The notes: a model not told the origin generated them from the sequence alone. A DNA stretch of 64,000 bases from CAMDPA01 sp963825625 (GCA_963825625.1 CAWGUF010000003.1:227864-291863); one strand, 5' to 3'; counted from the first letter of the stretch, positions 53,256 through 63,112 are shown. Made by a program: numbers and translations.

Positions 53256-53870
53256 ATGGGGGACTGGATCGTCAGCATGATGCGCCGACCGTCAGAACGC
53301 GAGATCGCCGAGCAAGATCGCTGCCAGCTGCGGCGGCAACAGTCCTTCAAGGCTGCTGCTGACGCAGTGACCTCAAGGTTTGCCTTGTTCGGCGAGGTGC
53401 AGCGCGTGGCGCTATTCGGCAGCGTTGCTCGGCCATTGACACGCGAGGTCCCGCGCTTCCAACCGTACAGGCGCCTCGGGATCGAGCTGTTGCATGAGTG
53501 CAAGGATGTCGATCTTGCTGTCTGGATCACAGACTTGGCTCGTCTGCATGATCTCGGTCGGGCGCGCAATCAAGCGGTTTCGGAGATTGACACGGCTGCT
53601 GGCCCAGGCGTGGCCCACCATCAGGTCGACGTTTTTCTGCTCGACTTCGCGAGTGACACGTATCTCGGCCGATTATGCTATTTCGCTTCTTGCCCAAAGG
53701 GCAAGCCTGAGTGCCGCGCGCCTGGGTGCGGCGGGACTCCACTTCTGCGACAGCACGAGAACTTCACGTTCGCCGACGATGCGCTCGTAAATTCTGTCGT
53801 CCTGTTCGACCGGCGAACTGGTACGCGGTCGACGGCGTCGCAACTCCGACCAGCAAAGGCACTGAGGTAG
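53256..53870 (+). CDS. nucleotidyltransferase-domain protein
   Basis: About 204 residues with the minimal nucleotidyltransferase motif VALFGSVARPL and, some 35 residues on, CKDVDLAVWI: the G-S-x-A-R ... D-x-D pattern of MNT/DNA polymerase-beta-like enzymes. The C-terminal region VAHHQVDVFLLDFASDTYLG, with a Cys cluster ASCPKGKPECRAPGCGG, is characteristic of a stand-alone family whose role is unknown. No HEPN partner lies next to it, so a MntA/HepT-type toxin-antitoxin pair is not supported. The start is uncertain (53214, 53256 or 53277). Confidence 0.7.
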   Translation: MGDWIVSMMRRPSEREIAEQDRCQLRRQQSFKAAADAVTSRFALFGEVQRVALFGSVARPLTREVPRFQPYRRLGIELLHECKDVDLAVWITDLARLHDLGRARNQAVSEIDTAAGPGVAHHQVDVFLLDFASDTYLGRLCYFASCPKGKPECRAPGCGGTPLLRQHENFTFADDALVNSVVLFDRRTGTRSTASQLRPAKALR

Positions 53871-54019
53871 GGCACAGCGAAAGCTCTCCATCTGCGGGAG
53901 ACGACTTGAACTTCGTTCGGTTCAGCCCAAGGGTATCAGGCGACCAAGCCTTGCGGTTCGGCAGCTCCGGAGAAGGATTGCCGAAGACATTGCTGGTGAA
54001 GCTGGCTCCGATATTCACC

Positions 54020-54727
54020 TCAGTGCAGCATGCTGCGACTGCCGCAGCACTTCTTGAACTTCTTGCCAGAACCGCACGGGCATGGCTCGTTCCGACCCGT
54101 CTTGGGCCGATCTCTGACGAAGGTGGCAGACGCATACGTGTAGTTGCTTCGCTGCTTCAGAAAGTGCCGATGAATCTGCATCACACCGGCGGCTGCACCA
54201 ACCAGAAGATCGGTCCTCTTCGCTTTGTCGATTTCGGTCTTGTATGGGCGCATCTCCGGATCTGGGTGGTTCTCGTATGCAAGAGCCATGATGGGTACCA
54301 GCGAACCACCTCTTTGCTCATCTGCGAAAAGCTCAGCCCAGATCGAATGGCGCAGGTGTGTGCCTTCAACAAAGCCCTTAGCCCAGTCTGTGCCACGGAC
54401 TTCGCCCTGTGTGTCCTCCAACAGCAACGGTAAATAGACCTCTTCCCGTTCAAGTTGGTGGTTTACGTAGTTCCACTGACAGCTCGTGAGCTCTGTAAAA
54501 CGGCGGGCTTCGTCGATGTTTTCAAAGACCAAGTCGCCGTCCGGGGTGGCACCGGATTGGATGACCCTCAGGTATTCGCTCGGCATGACGAGGTCGGGAC
54601 AACAAGCCAACGCAGCAAAGAAGCCATCCAGTGCTTCGGCGTTCGGGATCGCACCGCCCTTCACCCGTCTGAGAAAGGCGTTCAGTTCATCGATATCCTC
54701 GTCCGATAGTTCCACGCTCAGGTTCAT
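54020..54727 (-). CDS. UPF0149/YecA-like protein with SEC-C zinc motif
   Basis: A 235-residue protein from ATG 54727 (MNLSVELSDEDIDELNAFL). The N-terminal ~180 residues are the helical UPF0149 (YecA/YgfB-like) domain (AEALDGFFAALACCPDLVMPSEYL, DWAKGFVEGTHLRHSIWAELF). The C-terminal GRNEPCPCGSGKKFKKCCG is a complete SEC-C motif, like that of SecA, binding zinc and often mediating ribosome or SecB-type contacts. A longer frame to 54802 is less likely. Confidence 0.88.
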   Translation of the reverse strand: MNLSVELSDEDIDELNAFLRRVKGGAIPNAEALDGFFAALACCPDLVMPSEYLRVIQSGATPDGDLVFENIDEARRFTELTSCQWNYVNHQLEREEVYLPLLLEDTQGEVRGTDWAKGFVEGTHLRHSIWAELFADEQRGGSLVPIMALAYENHPDPEMRPYKTEIDKAKRTDLLVGAAAGVMQIHRHFLKQRSNYTYASATFVRDRPKTGRNEPCPCGSGKKFKKCCGSRSMLH

Positions 54728-54846
54728 CGCGGCGGCTCGGCTTTGATCGGAAGTCGGTGGAATCCTAGCACCGCGCATTGATGAGCGGAATGCCAAACGC
54801 ATTCACACAACTCCCCACGCCTCAAGCAGCATTCGGCGATTGCACC

Positions 54847-55383
54847 TCAATCAACCCGATCATGCCAGATCTCGTTCAAGTCATCGGACACGCCCCAACC
54901 GACACCGCGCAGTGACCCACGGACGGCATCCAGCCGCGTGAGCATCGTGTCGCGTTCGGCAGCCGGCAGCTCGATGGTCCGTGTTAGGGCTTGCTCGAAC
55001 ATGCGAACGAGAGCCGAATAGTAGGCCTCGTCATCGATACCGCAATCGCCAACGAGTTGCGTCGCTTCTTCGCAGTAGAATATGCACAGCTCCGCCAAGC
55101 CTTCGGGCCGACCGATCGCTTTGCGATAGTCGGCGATCGCCTTCTTGGCCTTGGAGACCGAGACGTCCTGCCCTTTCATGAGGTCGGGACAGATCCACCG
55201 CGAGATCACCTTTTTGAACGGCGCCAGGGGGGTGCTGCCGACGCCGAGCCGTGCAGCAAGGAAGGCACGATTTTCGGGGCGCAGCGCGTGGAGATCCTTC
55301 AGCAGCGCCAGAAGTCCATTGCGGTCGAAATGCGCCAACTCAGCCTTGAGGTCGCTCCAGGTGGTCTCTCGCGATCTAACCAT
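54847..55383 (-). CDS. DUF6155-like protein
   Basis: A 178-residue protein (ATG 55383, MVRSRETTWSDLKAELAHFD), all helical. LLALLKDLHALRPENRAFLAARL is followed by SVSKAKKAIADYRKAIGRPEGLAELCIFYCEEATQL. It resembles what I recall as DUF6155; the name is from memory. Its role is unknown. It lies 119 bases upstream of the UPF0149 gene on the same strand. Confidence 0.6.
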   Translation of the reverse strand: MVRSRETTWSDLKAELAHFDRNGLLALLKDLHALRPENRAFLAARLGVGSTPLAPFKKVISRWICPDLMKGQDVSVSKAKKAIADYRKAIGRPEGLAELCIFYCEEATQLVGDCGIDDEAYYSALVRMFEQALTRTIELPAAERDTMLTRLDAVRGSLRGVGWGVSDDLNEIWHDRVD

Positions 55384-55641
55384 TGCGGGGGTGTTCCGGA
55401 TGTCGTTTGACACTGCACGTCGGCTACGCCGGCCAATCTTAACGAAGACCAATAAACATCGATGATTCGAGCGGCCAAGCCCATCTGATCGTATGCGGTT
55501 TCCCTATAGTAGAGAGCGAGTTCGAGCGACGGGGCTCTGTAGGCGAGCAGGGATTGGCGGGACCAGCGGGGCCGGCGGCCCAACGCCCTATAGCGATGGC
55601 CGGAATGATCCGATACCTTCCGTCGCACGGCTTACGCGACG

Positions 55642-57319
55642 GGCCCAGGCTGTGTGAAAACGCGCACGGATCGTGCTATTCTGGCGACGAATTGAATCGG
55701 CGAGCGGGGGGCTCGATGGCGGGGTTCGTGGAAGGGGTCGTGCGGGACCAGTCGAGCCTGTTCCCGGCAACATTGGACGACTACGTCGGCGAGGACAACC
55801 CGGTGCGGGCGGTCGACATATTCGTCGATGGCCTCGACCTGGCCAAGCTCGGCTTCGGCGATGTGCAGCCGATGGCGACCGGCCGGCCGGGGTATCATCC
55901 GGCAACGATGCTCAAGATCTATATCTACGGCTATCTCAATCGCGTGCAGTCCAGCCGTCGCCTCGAACGCGAGTGCCAGCGCAACATCGAACTGATCTGG
56001 CTGACGGGCCAGCTCGCCCCGGACTTCAAAACCATTGCGGATTTCCGCAAGGACAATGGCAAGGCGATCCGCGAGACGTGCCGCGCGTTCGTCGCGCTCT
56101 GCGGCAAGCTCAACCTGCTGGCCGACGCGAGTGTCGCCATCGATGGTTCCAAATTCAAAGCCGTCAACGCGCGCGACAAGAACTTCACCGAAGCCAAAAT
56201 GAAGCGGCGCCTCGAGCGCATCGACGAGAGCATTGCGCGCTACCTGTCGCAGTTGGAAACCGCCGATCGCCACGGTGATGCCGTGCCGCCAGAGAAGATC
56301 GCGCGGCTCAAGGAAAAGGTAGCCAAGCTCAAGGAGGAGATCGTCCGACTGAACGCCATCAATGAGCAGATGATCGCCAGCAAGGAAAAGCAGATTTCGC
56401 TCACCGACCCGGATGCGCGCTCGATGGCGACGAGCGGCAAAGACACCGGGATCGTCGGCTACAATGTGCAGAGCGCCGTTGATACGACGCATCATCTGAT
56501 CGTCGCGCACGAGGTGACGAACGTCGGCACGGACCGAAGCGCACTTGCCGACACGGCCGAGCTGGCACGTGTCGAGATGGGCGCAGACGAGCTCGAAGTT
56601 GTGGCGGATCGCGGCTATTATTCGGGCGAAGAAATCCTGGCGTGCGAGCTGTCAGGCATCACCGTGACGCTGCCGAAACCGATGACATCGGCGGCGAAGG
56701 GCGAGGGTCGTTTTGGCAAACAGGACTTTGTCTACGTCGCCGCAGATGATGAATATCGGTGTCCGGCAGGGCAGCGACTGACCTTTCGATATGAGGGCGT
56801 CCAAGATGGCAAGATGTTGCGGCGCTATTGGCCGTCGAAGGCCGTCTGCGGAGCATGCCCCTTGAAGGCCAAATGCACGCCCGCGCCGCAACGACAGATC
56901 AGGCGGTGGATACACGAGGCGACGCTCGAGCGCGTCCAGGACCGGCTCGACCGCAATCCCGATGCGATGCGCGTGCGCCGCTCGACGGTCGAGCATCCGT
57001 TCGGAACGATCAAAGCCTGGATGGGCGCGACGCACTTTCTGTGCTGCTCACTGCCGAAGGTGGCAGCAGAGATGGCGCTGTGCGTGCTCGCCTACAACAT
57101 GAAGCGCGTGATCGCCATTCTCGGCGCTACGGGATTGATCGAGGCCATGCGGGCCTGAGCATGTTTTTTGTTGCCCCGAGCCGACGCCAGATCGGGCTCC
57201 ATGGCCTCTACAAGCGGCCCAGAAACCGATTTCCCCGGCCAAAACCGCAATTGCCCCGGAAATGGCGCCCGCCCGACCAGCAACGACCGACGCCGGCACG
57301 TTTTCACACGGCCTGGGCC
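55642..57319 (+). mobile_element. IS1182-family insertion sequence
   Basis: A 1,678-base element. The left end GGCCCAGGCTGTGTGAAAAC at 55642 is an inverted match (one mismatch in 20) to the right end finishing at 57319; similarity continues a few bases inward (CGCGCACGG / CGTGCCGG). One intact transposase gene lies inside. I see no clear target duplication: the flanks are GACG on the left and ATAA on the right. Some IS1182-type elements insert into inverted repeats, so this is not decisive. Confidence 0.85.
55716..57158 (+). CDS. IS1182-family transposase
   Basis: A 480-residue IS4/IS1182-type DDE transposase. The N-terminal DUF772-like domain (LFPATLDDYVGEDNPVRAVD, GYHPATMLKIYIYGYLNRVQSSRRLERECQRN) is intact. 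A charged coiled-coil insertion lies at ~170-245. The core includes ASVAIDGSKFKAVNARDKNF, VVADRGYYSGEEI and the C-terminal RRSTVEHPFGTIKAWMG carrying the catalytic Glu. The Cys-rich CGACPLKAKCTP insert is typical. The start is the ATG at 55716; an upstream in-frame extension is not family-like. Confidence 0.92.
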   Translation: MAGFVEGVVRDQSSLFPATLDDYVGEDNPVRAVDIFVDGLDLAKLGFGDVQPMATGRPGYHPATMLKIYIYGYLNRVQSSRRLERECQRNIELIWLTGQLAPDFKTIADFRKDNGKAIRETCRAFVALCGKLNLLADASVAIDGSKFKAVNARDKNFTEAKMKRRLERIDESIARYLSQLETADRHGDAVPPEKIARLKEKVAKLKEEIVRLNAINEQMIASKEKQISLTDPDARSMATSGKDTGIVGYNVQSAVDTTHHLIVAHEVTNVGTDRSALADTAELARVEMGADELEVVADRGYYSGEEILACELSGITVTLPKPMTSAAKGEGRFGKQDFVYVAADDEYRCPAGQRLTFRYEGVQDGKMLRRYWPSKAVCGACPLKAKCTPAPQRQIRRWIHEATLERVQDRLDRNPDAMRVRRSTVEHPFGTIKAWMGATHFLCCSLPKVAAEMALCVLAYNMKRVIAILGATGLIEAMRA

Positions 57320-57571
57320 ATAAGCCGCCGAGGGGCCTCGTAAGGTTGGTGCGCCGCACAAAGTTGAGCTATCCCCTCAGGAAACATAGGCGGCCGCGAG
57401 GTTGGCCGCGATCTTGGCGCCGCCGACCATGTCCGGATTCGGGGGGTGTGCGTCACAATATTGTGGAACTCAACCGGGGCAGTGCAACGCTTGCAAATCT
57501 GAGCACAGAATAAATTCACATCACATTGGCAAGTAGCATAACGCGAACAGGCAGTCTATTTTTCCGACTTT

Positions 57572-58015
57572 CTATTTCTGATCTTCGTCACCTTGAGGAT
57601 TCAGCGTTACCAAGGTGCGACAGGTCGGCATCTTTAGCCGGCGCACGAACCGCATCTCGGTCTCTCGATAGCGGCGAGCGACGTGAGCCTGCGCAAGTGA
57701 GCGCTCGGCGACGACGAAGGTATGAGCGCCACAGGCGACGGCGAGCAACCAGCCGGCTTTGATCATAGCGACCCGCTCGCCGCAATCCTGAGTGCGTCCG
57801 GCAGCTTTGAAGATGCAATCCCGAATGGCTGCTACCCGTGCAGCATGCTTGTGGTGTTGAGTGCCGATACCCCACACACCATCGCCTGAAACTGTAAGCG
57901 CTACCCAGGGCTTTCTGGCATCCGCCAGATCATGAGCCGAGCCCTGCGCCTTTGGGGCGAGTAATGTGAGCGACGCCACGAGCGCTACTGCGCAAGTTTT
58001 TGGAACTTGTGACAT
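57572..58015 (-). CDS. secreted DUF4189-like protein, paralogue 1 of 3
   Basis: A 147-residue protein with signal peptide CAVALVASLTLLAPKAQG. The mature part has WVALTVSGDGVWGIGTQHH, AAIRDCIFKAAG...DCGERVAMIKAGWLLAVACGAHTFVV and a C-terminal PTCRTLVTLNPQG. The spaced single cysteines and WG motif are shared with the two following genes and resemble DUF4189. The function is unknown; an exported stress- or envelope-related role is only a guess. GGAG lies nine bases before the chosen ATG. Confidence 0.65.
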   Translation of the reverse strand: MSQVPKTCAVALVASLTLLAPKAQGSAHDLADARKPWVALTVSGDGVWGIGTQHHKHAARVAAIRDCIFKAAGRTQDCGERVAMIKAGWLLAVACGAHTFVVAERSLAQAHVARRYRETEMRFVRRLKMPTCRTLVTLNPQGDEDQK

Positions 58016-58062
58016 TGGTGCATGCTCCATTCCAGCAGGTGGTTCTGGTAGCGGCGCAGTAT

Positions 58063-58560
58063 CTATCGGTCACGTTCCGTCGCTGGGATCAGCGGCACGA
58101 TCCGGCTGACCTTCCGAGACTTAATCTGACGCCCGTCGGGGCCGATCGCGGTAATGAGCTGGCACCCCGTCGCATCTACTGGCTCGTCGACCATCGCACT
58201 GACTTCGAGATTAATGGCCTTCCGCCGAGCGCCCTGCAGCGTATCTCCGATGACGATGAAAGACGTCCCGCCGCACGCGTACGCAAGGCTCCAGGAGGCA
58301 CGAACAGTCGAGATCAGTGCGCCGCAGGCGACCCGGCGCGCACCTGCACGCCGTTTACAGTCCTGGATCGCGAGGGAAATGGCTTGCGTTCTGGATCTAT
58401 GTGTGGCGGCGCCCCACACCCCGGCGGACGTGCTCGTCAAGGCGACCCATTCAGCGGTCCACGCTTGTGCATGAACATGGCTGCCAGCAGCAGCAATGAT
58501 TGCGGCCGCAGCGACGACGGCTGAGGACAGACGCGAGAGAGTCTCTGGCGCAATAGTCAT
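58063..58560 (-). CDS. secreted DUF4189-like protein, paralogue 2 of 3
   Basis: A 165-residue paralogue. Signal peptide SSAVVAAAAIIAAAGSHVHA is followed by WVALTSTSAGVWGAATHRSR, SLAIQDCKRRAGARRVACGALISTVRASWSLAYACGGTSFIV and GCQLITAIGPDGRQI. Four cysteines sit at the same places as in the neighbours and probably form two disulfides in the periplasm. It is encoded 48 bases upstream of paralogue 1. Confidence 0.65.
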   Translation of the reverse strand: MTIAPETLSRLSSAVVAAAAIIAAAGSHVHAQAWTAEWVALTSTSAGVWGAATHRSRTQAISLAIQDCKRRAGARRVACGALISTVRASWSLAYACGGTSFIVIGDTLQGARRKAINLEVSAMVDEPVDATGCQLITAIGPDGRQIKSRKVSRIVPLIPATERDR

Positions 58561-58659
58561 GACGAAGACCTCACATTTCCAAGAAAGGTATCCGGGCGGA
58601 ATGCACCGTTGGCGTTCCGCCCAAATTGGCGTCATGCCGAAATCGGTCTCTGAAAGCGG

Positions 58660-59157
58660 TCAGCTCCCGGTTTCGGCGTCTGTCGTTGCCGGATCGATTT
58701 CCCGAATCATTCGGCGCGTGGCCGGTCGCCCGTTGGGGCCTACTGCGACGATGAGACGGCAAGGCGGAAGCTCGTAACCAGCCGCATCCCTGACTTGCGC
58801 CTCGCGGTAGTCCGCGGTGGCCTTCGCCTCGATATAGGTCACCGCGTTAACGACGAAGTTGGTCGAGCCGCAGGCGTATCCAAGACTCCAGCCGGTACGG
58901 ACCGTCACCGTCCGAGCGCCGCAGCTTCTCCCGCCGTTTCGCGATTTGAGCCGGCATGCGGCGATCGCAGCGGCCATCGCATAAGTGCGTGATTGGTCAG
59001 TGGCTACGCCGGCCGAACCATCGACATCTATCGTGAACGCAGTCCAGTTCCTGCTCCGGGTCTCTTCACCGGTGCCGACGGTCACCGGAGATATCATTGC
59101 GGTTGCGCCTGCTGTAGCAGCGATCAGAGAAGTGGCGAGAACGGTCTTTATCAGCAT
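58660..59157 (-). CDS. secreted DUF4189-like protein, paralogue 3 of 3
   Basis: A 165-residue paralogue with signal peptide MLIKTVLATSLIAATAGATA and a GGAG seven bases before the ATG. The mature part has WTAFTIDVDGSAGVATDQSR, AAAIAACRLKSRNGGRSCGARTVTVRTGWSLGYACGSTNFVV and PPCRLIVAVGPNGRPATRRMI. It is most upstream of the three, which share order and ~100-base spacing; the triplet probably arose by tandem duplication. Confidence 0.65.
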   Translation of the reverse strand: MLIKTVLATSLIAATAGATAMISPVTVGTGEETRSRNWTAFTIDVDGSAGVATDQSRTYAMAAAIAACRLKSRNGGRSCGARTVTVRTGWSLGYACGSTNFVVNAVTYIEAKATADYREAQVRDAAGYELPPCRLIVAVGPNGRPATRRMIREIDPATTDAETGS

Positions 59158-59557
59158 CTTCGGCTCCATCGGGTGGATCATTGCGATGCGTGGAAGCTAC
59201 GCCGAGCCGGGTCGAGCCGATGTGCAAACGATCACATTGATGTGAGTTTTTGTGATCTTGCGGCCTGATGCTGTCAGGCGAGGTGATGGGCTTGCTAATC
59301 CTTGGCACCGTCCGAGCCCATGGTGCGAGCCTTGCAGGCGAAATGGCCGCCTCACCGATATTCCATGACGATACGGTGCGACAAACGTAGGCGGAGTATC
59401 TGCTGAGGCCTAGGATTTTCGATCGAGCCCGGCCGAGCATCACGGGATGTTCCCTGGCCTCGTCTTCGAGTTCCGGGTCAACCGCCACGTCGCTGCAGCT
59501 AAGGCGCGGTGCTTGGTGAAGGACCTCTTAGCGACTGTGGAGGTAGTCTACCCGCAG
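59158..59557. other. intergenic region, nothing recognised
   Basis: These 400 bases lie between the start of secreted paralogue 3 and the 3' end of the ABC substrate-binding gene. No ORF, repeat or strong hairpin with coding or regulatory character is visible. The promoter of the secreted-protein triplet should lie at its left end. Confidence 0.5.
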
Positions 59558-60548
59558 CTATTCGATCACCTCGTCTGCGCGAGCGAGCAGTGTCGGTGGC
59601 ACAGTGATGCCGAGCGCCTTCGCGGTTTTCAAGTTGATGACCAGCTCATAGCGGTCCGGTCGCATAATTGGCAGGTCGCCCGGCCTGTCGCCCTTCAGAA
59701 TACGGCCCGCATATTTGCCGGCGAGACGGAAGCTGTCAGCGATGTCGGGGCCGTAGCTTATCAGGCCTCCCGCCTCCGCATGCAGACGATTGGCGTGGGA
59801 AGACGGTAGCGCATGACGGGCGGCAAGCGCTACCAGCCGTGCGCGGTGGCGGGAGAAGAACGGGTCCGGGGAAACGAACACCGCCTCGGCGCGCCAACCG
59901 ACGATGGCCTTGAAGGCAGTGTCGATCGCATAGCCCGTACCGGCTTCGTATTCTCGGATTTGCAAGCCCAATGTTTTCGTCGCGGCAGCCAACTCGAGGC
60001 GGGTCTGGGTATTCGACGAGATGCTGGCCGGATTGAACAGCGCGGCAACGCGTGTCGCGCTAGGCAACAACTCACGGAACAACTGAAGGCGCTTTCCGAC
60101 AAGCTCGGCGGTGCGGAAGTGGACTCCGGTGACATTTCCGCCAAGCCGATTTATGCTCGATACCAGTCCAAGCTTCACCGGATCCGCGCCGCCCGTTACA
60201 AAGACGATCGGCACGGTTCTGGTTGCCTGCATCGCAGCCCTGATCGCAGGGGGGGCTCCCCGCAAAAATTACCGCGGCGTTGAGTTGCAGGAGGTCCAGC
60301 GCCATTTGATGCAGCCGTTCCGGCCGGTTGTCCGCAGTACGATATTCGATCGTCAGGTTCTGGCCATCAACGAAACGGTGAGCTGCGAGCCCCTCACGAA
60401 ATGCCCTCAGCCAGTGGTGCCACTCGCTGATCGACGTGAACCCGAGATAGCCTAGAACCGGCCTGGAAGCCTGTTGTGCTGCCGCCCCGGAAAGCGGCGC
60501 TGCCACAATGCCGGATGCGAAAAGTCGCACGAAATCACGTCGTCTCAT
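59558..60548 (-). CDS. ABC transporter substrate-binding protein (PF04392 type), one frameshift
   Basis: ATG 60548 starts a Tat-like signal (MRRRDFVRLFASGIVAAPLSGAAAQ) and a periplasmic binding domain (RPVLGYLGFTSISEWHHWLRAFREGLA). The frame breaks at a run of seven G at 60249-60255; six would restore SPPAIRAAMQATRTVPIVFVTGGADPVKLG. The rest is complete to NLKTAKALGITVPPTLLARADEVIE, the family's usual end. No ATPase or permease gene is near. In Bradyrhizobium-like genomes such orphan binding proteins are very numerous. The start overlaps the stop of the upstream homologue (ATGA). Confidence 0.85.
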
Positions 60549-61550
60549 TCGATAACCTCGTCAGCACGGGCGAGCAGCATCGCCGACACCGGAATGCCGA
60601 GTTCCTTCGCTGTTTTCAGGTTCATGACCAGCTCGAATTGGGTCGACTGCTCGACCGGCAGGTCTGCCGGCTTTGCGCCCTTAAGTATCTTGTCGACGTA
60701 CACCGCGCCGCGACGATAAGAGTCCACGAAATTCGGGCCGTATGATGCTAGAGCGCCCTCCATGACGAACTCTCGGTAGAATGTGATTGTTGGGATCTTA
60801 TAGGCCAGAGCGACGCTCGCAATCTTCTTCCTGTTGACGCCGAAGAACGGGCTCGCAGTCACGACCAGCGCGTCGAATGAAGCTCGCCCGATCGTTGTCA
60901 GGGCGTTGTCGAGATCGGCGAGATCGCGCACATGGAAAACCCGCAGCCGCAGCCCAAGGGTTCGGGCTGCTTCTTCCATTCCAGCCACGTAGGTTGGGGT
61001 CATCGGATGTGTCGAGTGGCCCAGGGCAGCGATGCTTGAGCCCTGCGGTATGACATCCCGTACCAGTTCGACCCATTTGCCGGCGAGTTCGTCACCGATG
61101 ATCAGCGCCGTCCCAGTGATGTTGCCACCGGGCCTCGCCAGGCTCTGGACGATACCGCTGCCAATAGGGTCGGTGACCCCCAGGAACACGATGGGCGTCG
61201 TCGAGGTAGCCTTTTTCGCCGCGACCGCTCCAGGAGCAGAGCCGATCGCGATTACGTCGACATTCAACCTCAGCAGCTCGGCAACCAAATCGCTAAAGCG
61301 TTCCGCTCTGCCTTCCGCGTGGCGCACGTCGATCAGAATGTTATGTCCGTCGGTGTGCCCCAGATCGCGGAGCCTGCCCCGGAAAGCGTCCAGGTAATCC
61401 AGCGATGCAGCCGGCGAAGTTGGTGCCACAAAACCAACACGGGGGATCTTCGGTGTTCCTTGCGCAGCGGCGACAAGTGGCCACGCAACACCTGTGCCCA
61501 TGTAAGCGCCGGAGACAAAATCCCTCAGTGAGGCAGCCGAGTTGTTCGGT
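60545..61550 (-). pseudogene. ABC transporter substrate-binding protein (PF04392 type), 5' end removed by IS21 insertion
   Basis: A homologue of the downstream gene, intact from the signal peptide onward (LRDFVSGAYMGTGVAWPLVAAAQG, IPRVGFVAPTSPAASLDYLDAF) to NLKTAKELGIPVSAMLLARADEVIE. The frame meets the IS21 left end at 61551 about seven codons before the expected start, and no start codon lies between. Reading the frame on into the element gives a meaningless ~330-residue antisense extension. Expression, and perhaps export, is lost unless a start inside the IS is used. Confidence 0.8.
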
Positions 61551-61612
61551 TGCGCCGGAGTAAAACTCCGGCACCTGGTTAGCCCTGTGCCGCGTTCGGC
61601 CGAGGGCAGGGG

Positions 61613-63112
61613 ATGTTCGACGTGGACGACTATCTGAAGGTTCGTTACGCGGTACAGATCGAGGGGATCAGCAAGCGGGCGGCGGCGCGCAGGTTCGGGC
61701 TTGATCCGAGGACCGTCGACAAGATGATGACGTTCTCGGTACCGCCCGGTTACGTGCGCACCAAGCCGCCGGTGCGGCCAAAGCTCGATGCGTTCGTTGC
61801 GATCATCGACAAGATCCTCGCCGACGACAAAACCCGCCCGAAGAAGCAGCAGCACACCTCGAAGCGGATTTTCGAGCGGCTGCGCGACGAGCATGGGTTT
61901 ACCGGTGGCATCACCATCGTGAAGGACTACGTGGCCGGTTGCCAGCAGCGCTCGGCTGAGATGTTCGTGCCGCTGGTGCATCCGCCGGGTCATGCACAGG
62001 CCGACTTCGGCGAAGCACTGGCCGTCATTGGCGGCGTCGAGCAGAAGATCCACTACTTCGCATTCGATCTGCCGCACTCGGACGCCAACTTCGTCATCGC
62101 GTATCCGGCCGAGACCACGGAAGCGTTTTGCGATGGTCACGTTCAGGCGTTCGCGTTCTTTGGCGGCGTGCCGCAGTCGATCCTGTACGACAACACCAAG
62201 ATCGCGGTGGCCAAGATCCTCGGCGACGGCAAGCGAAAACGCACGCGCGTGTTCACCGAACTGCAGTCGCACTACCTGTTCCTGGATCGCTTCGGCCGTC
62301 CGGCCAGGGGCAACGACAAAGGCAAAGTCGAGGGGCTTGTCGGCTTTGCACGCCGCAACTTCATGGTGCCGATCCCGGTGTTCGACACCTTCGCGGCGCT
62401 CAACGCGCATCTGGCCGAGTGCTGCCGCAAACGGATGGGCGAGGTTCTGCGCGGGCACACCGAGACGATCGGTGAGCGGTTGGAAGCCGATCTCGCCGCC
62501 TTGCAACAACCGCTGCCGCCGCCCTACGACGCCTGCGAGAAGATCAGCACGCACGTGTCATCGCTGTCGCTGGTGCGTTACCGGCTGAACGATTACTCGG
62601 TGCCGACCAGCTTCGGTCATCGCGACGTGTTTGTGCGCGGCTACGTGCACGAGGTCGTGATCTCCTGCGGCACGGAAATCATCGCGCGCCATCCCCGCTC
62701 TTATGAGCGCGAGGACTTCGTGTTCGACCCGCTGCATTACCTCGCGCTGATCGAGCGCAAGATCAATGCGCTGGACCAGGCGGCGCCGCTGGCGGACTGG
62801 ACGTTGCCGGACGAGTTCGCGACGCTTCGCCGCCTGCTCGAAGGTCGGATGGGAAAGCCTGGCAAGCGCGAGTTCGTGCAGGTCCTGCGGCTGATGGAGA
62901 CCTTCGCGATCGACGACGTAACCGCTGCCGTCCGCGATGCCATCAAGCGCGGCGCCGTCGGCTTCGATGCGATCAAGCACCTGGTGCTGTGCCGGATCGA
63001 ACGGCGGCCGCCGCGCCTCGATATGGCGGTCTATCCGTATCTGCCCAAGGCGAAGGTCGCGACGACGTCGGCGCGTGACTATCTGGGCTTGTTGGCGGGA
63101 GCAGCGTCATGA
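61613..63112 (+). CDS. istA: IS21-family transposase IstA
   Basis: A 499-residue IS21 transposase. An N-terminal HTH (ISKRAAARRFGLDPRTVDKM) precedes the integrase-like DDE core: HAQADFGEALAVIGG (first Asp), VPQSILYDNTKIAV (second Asp) and RGNDKGKVEGLVGFARRNFMVP (Glu region). The Mu-type C-terminal beta-barrel and tail (RLNDYSVPTSFGHRDVFVRG) are complete. Its stop overlaps istB by four bases. Confidence 0.93.
   Translation: MFDVDDYLKVRYAVQIEGISKRAAARRFGLDPRTVDKMMTFSVPPGYVRTKPPVRPKLDAFVAIIDKILADDKTRPKKQQHTSKRIFERLRDEHGFTGGITIVKDYVAGCQQRSAEMFVPLVHPPGHAQADFGEALAVIGGVEQKIHYFAFDLPHSDANFVIAYPAETTEAFCDGHVQAFAFFGGVPQSILYDNTKIAVAKILGDGKRKRTRVFTELQSHYLFLDRFGRPARGNDKGKVEGLVGFARRNFMVPIPVFDTFAALNAHLAECCRKRMGEVLRGHTETIGERLEADLAALQQPLPPPYDACEKISTHVSSLSLVRYRLNDYSVPTSFGHRDVFVRGYVHEVVISCGTEIIARHPRSYEREDFVFDPLHYLALIERKINALDQAAPLADWTLPDEFATLRRLLEGRMGKPGKREFVQVLRLMETFAIDDVTAAVRDAIKRGAVGFDAIKHLVLCRIERRPPRLDMAVYPYLPKAKVATTSARDYLGLLAGAAS

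Noticed and set aside
53256..54019. MntA/HepT toxin-antitoxin pair
   Set aside because: The nucleotidyltransferase domain is present, but no HEPN-type gene lies next to it and the protein is longer than MntA with its own C-terminal region.
55632..56510. 292-codon minus-strand ORF in the IS1182 element
   Set aside because: It is antisense to the intact transposase gene and has no motifs.
60545..62554. 669-codon minus-strand ORF as one fused protein
   Set aside because: Only the left part up to about 61550 is a binding protein. The rest is antisense to istA and begins exactly at the IS21 end.
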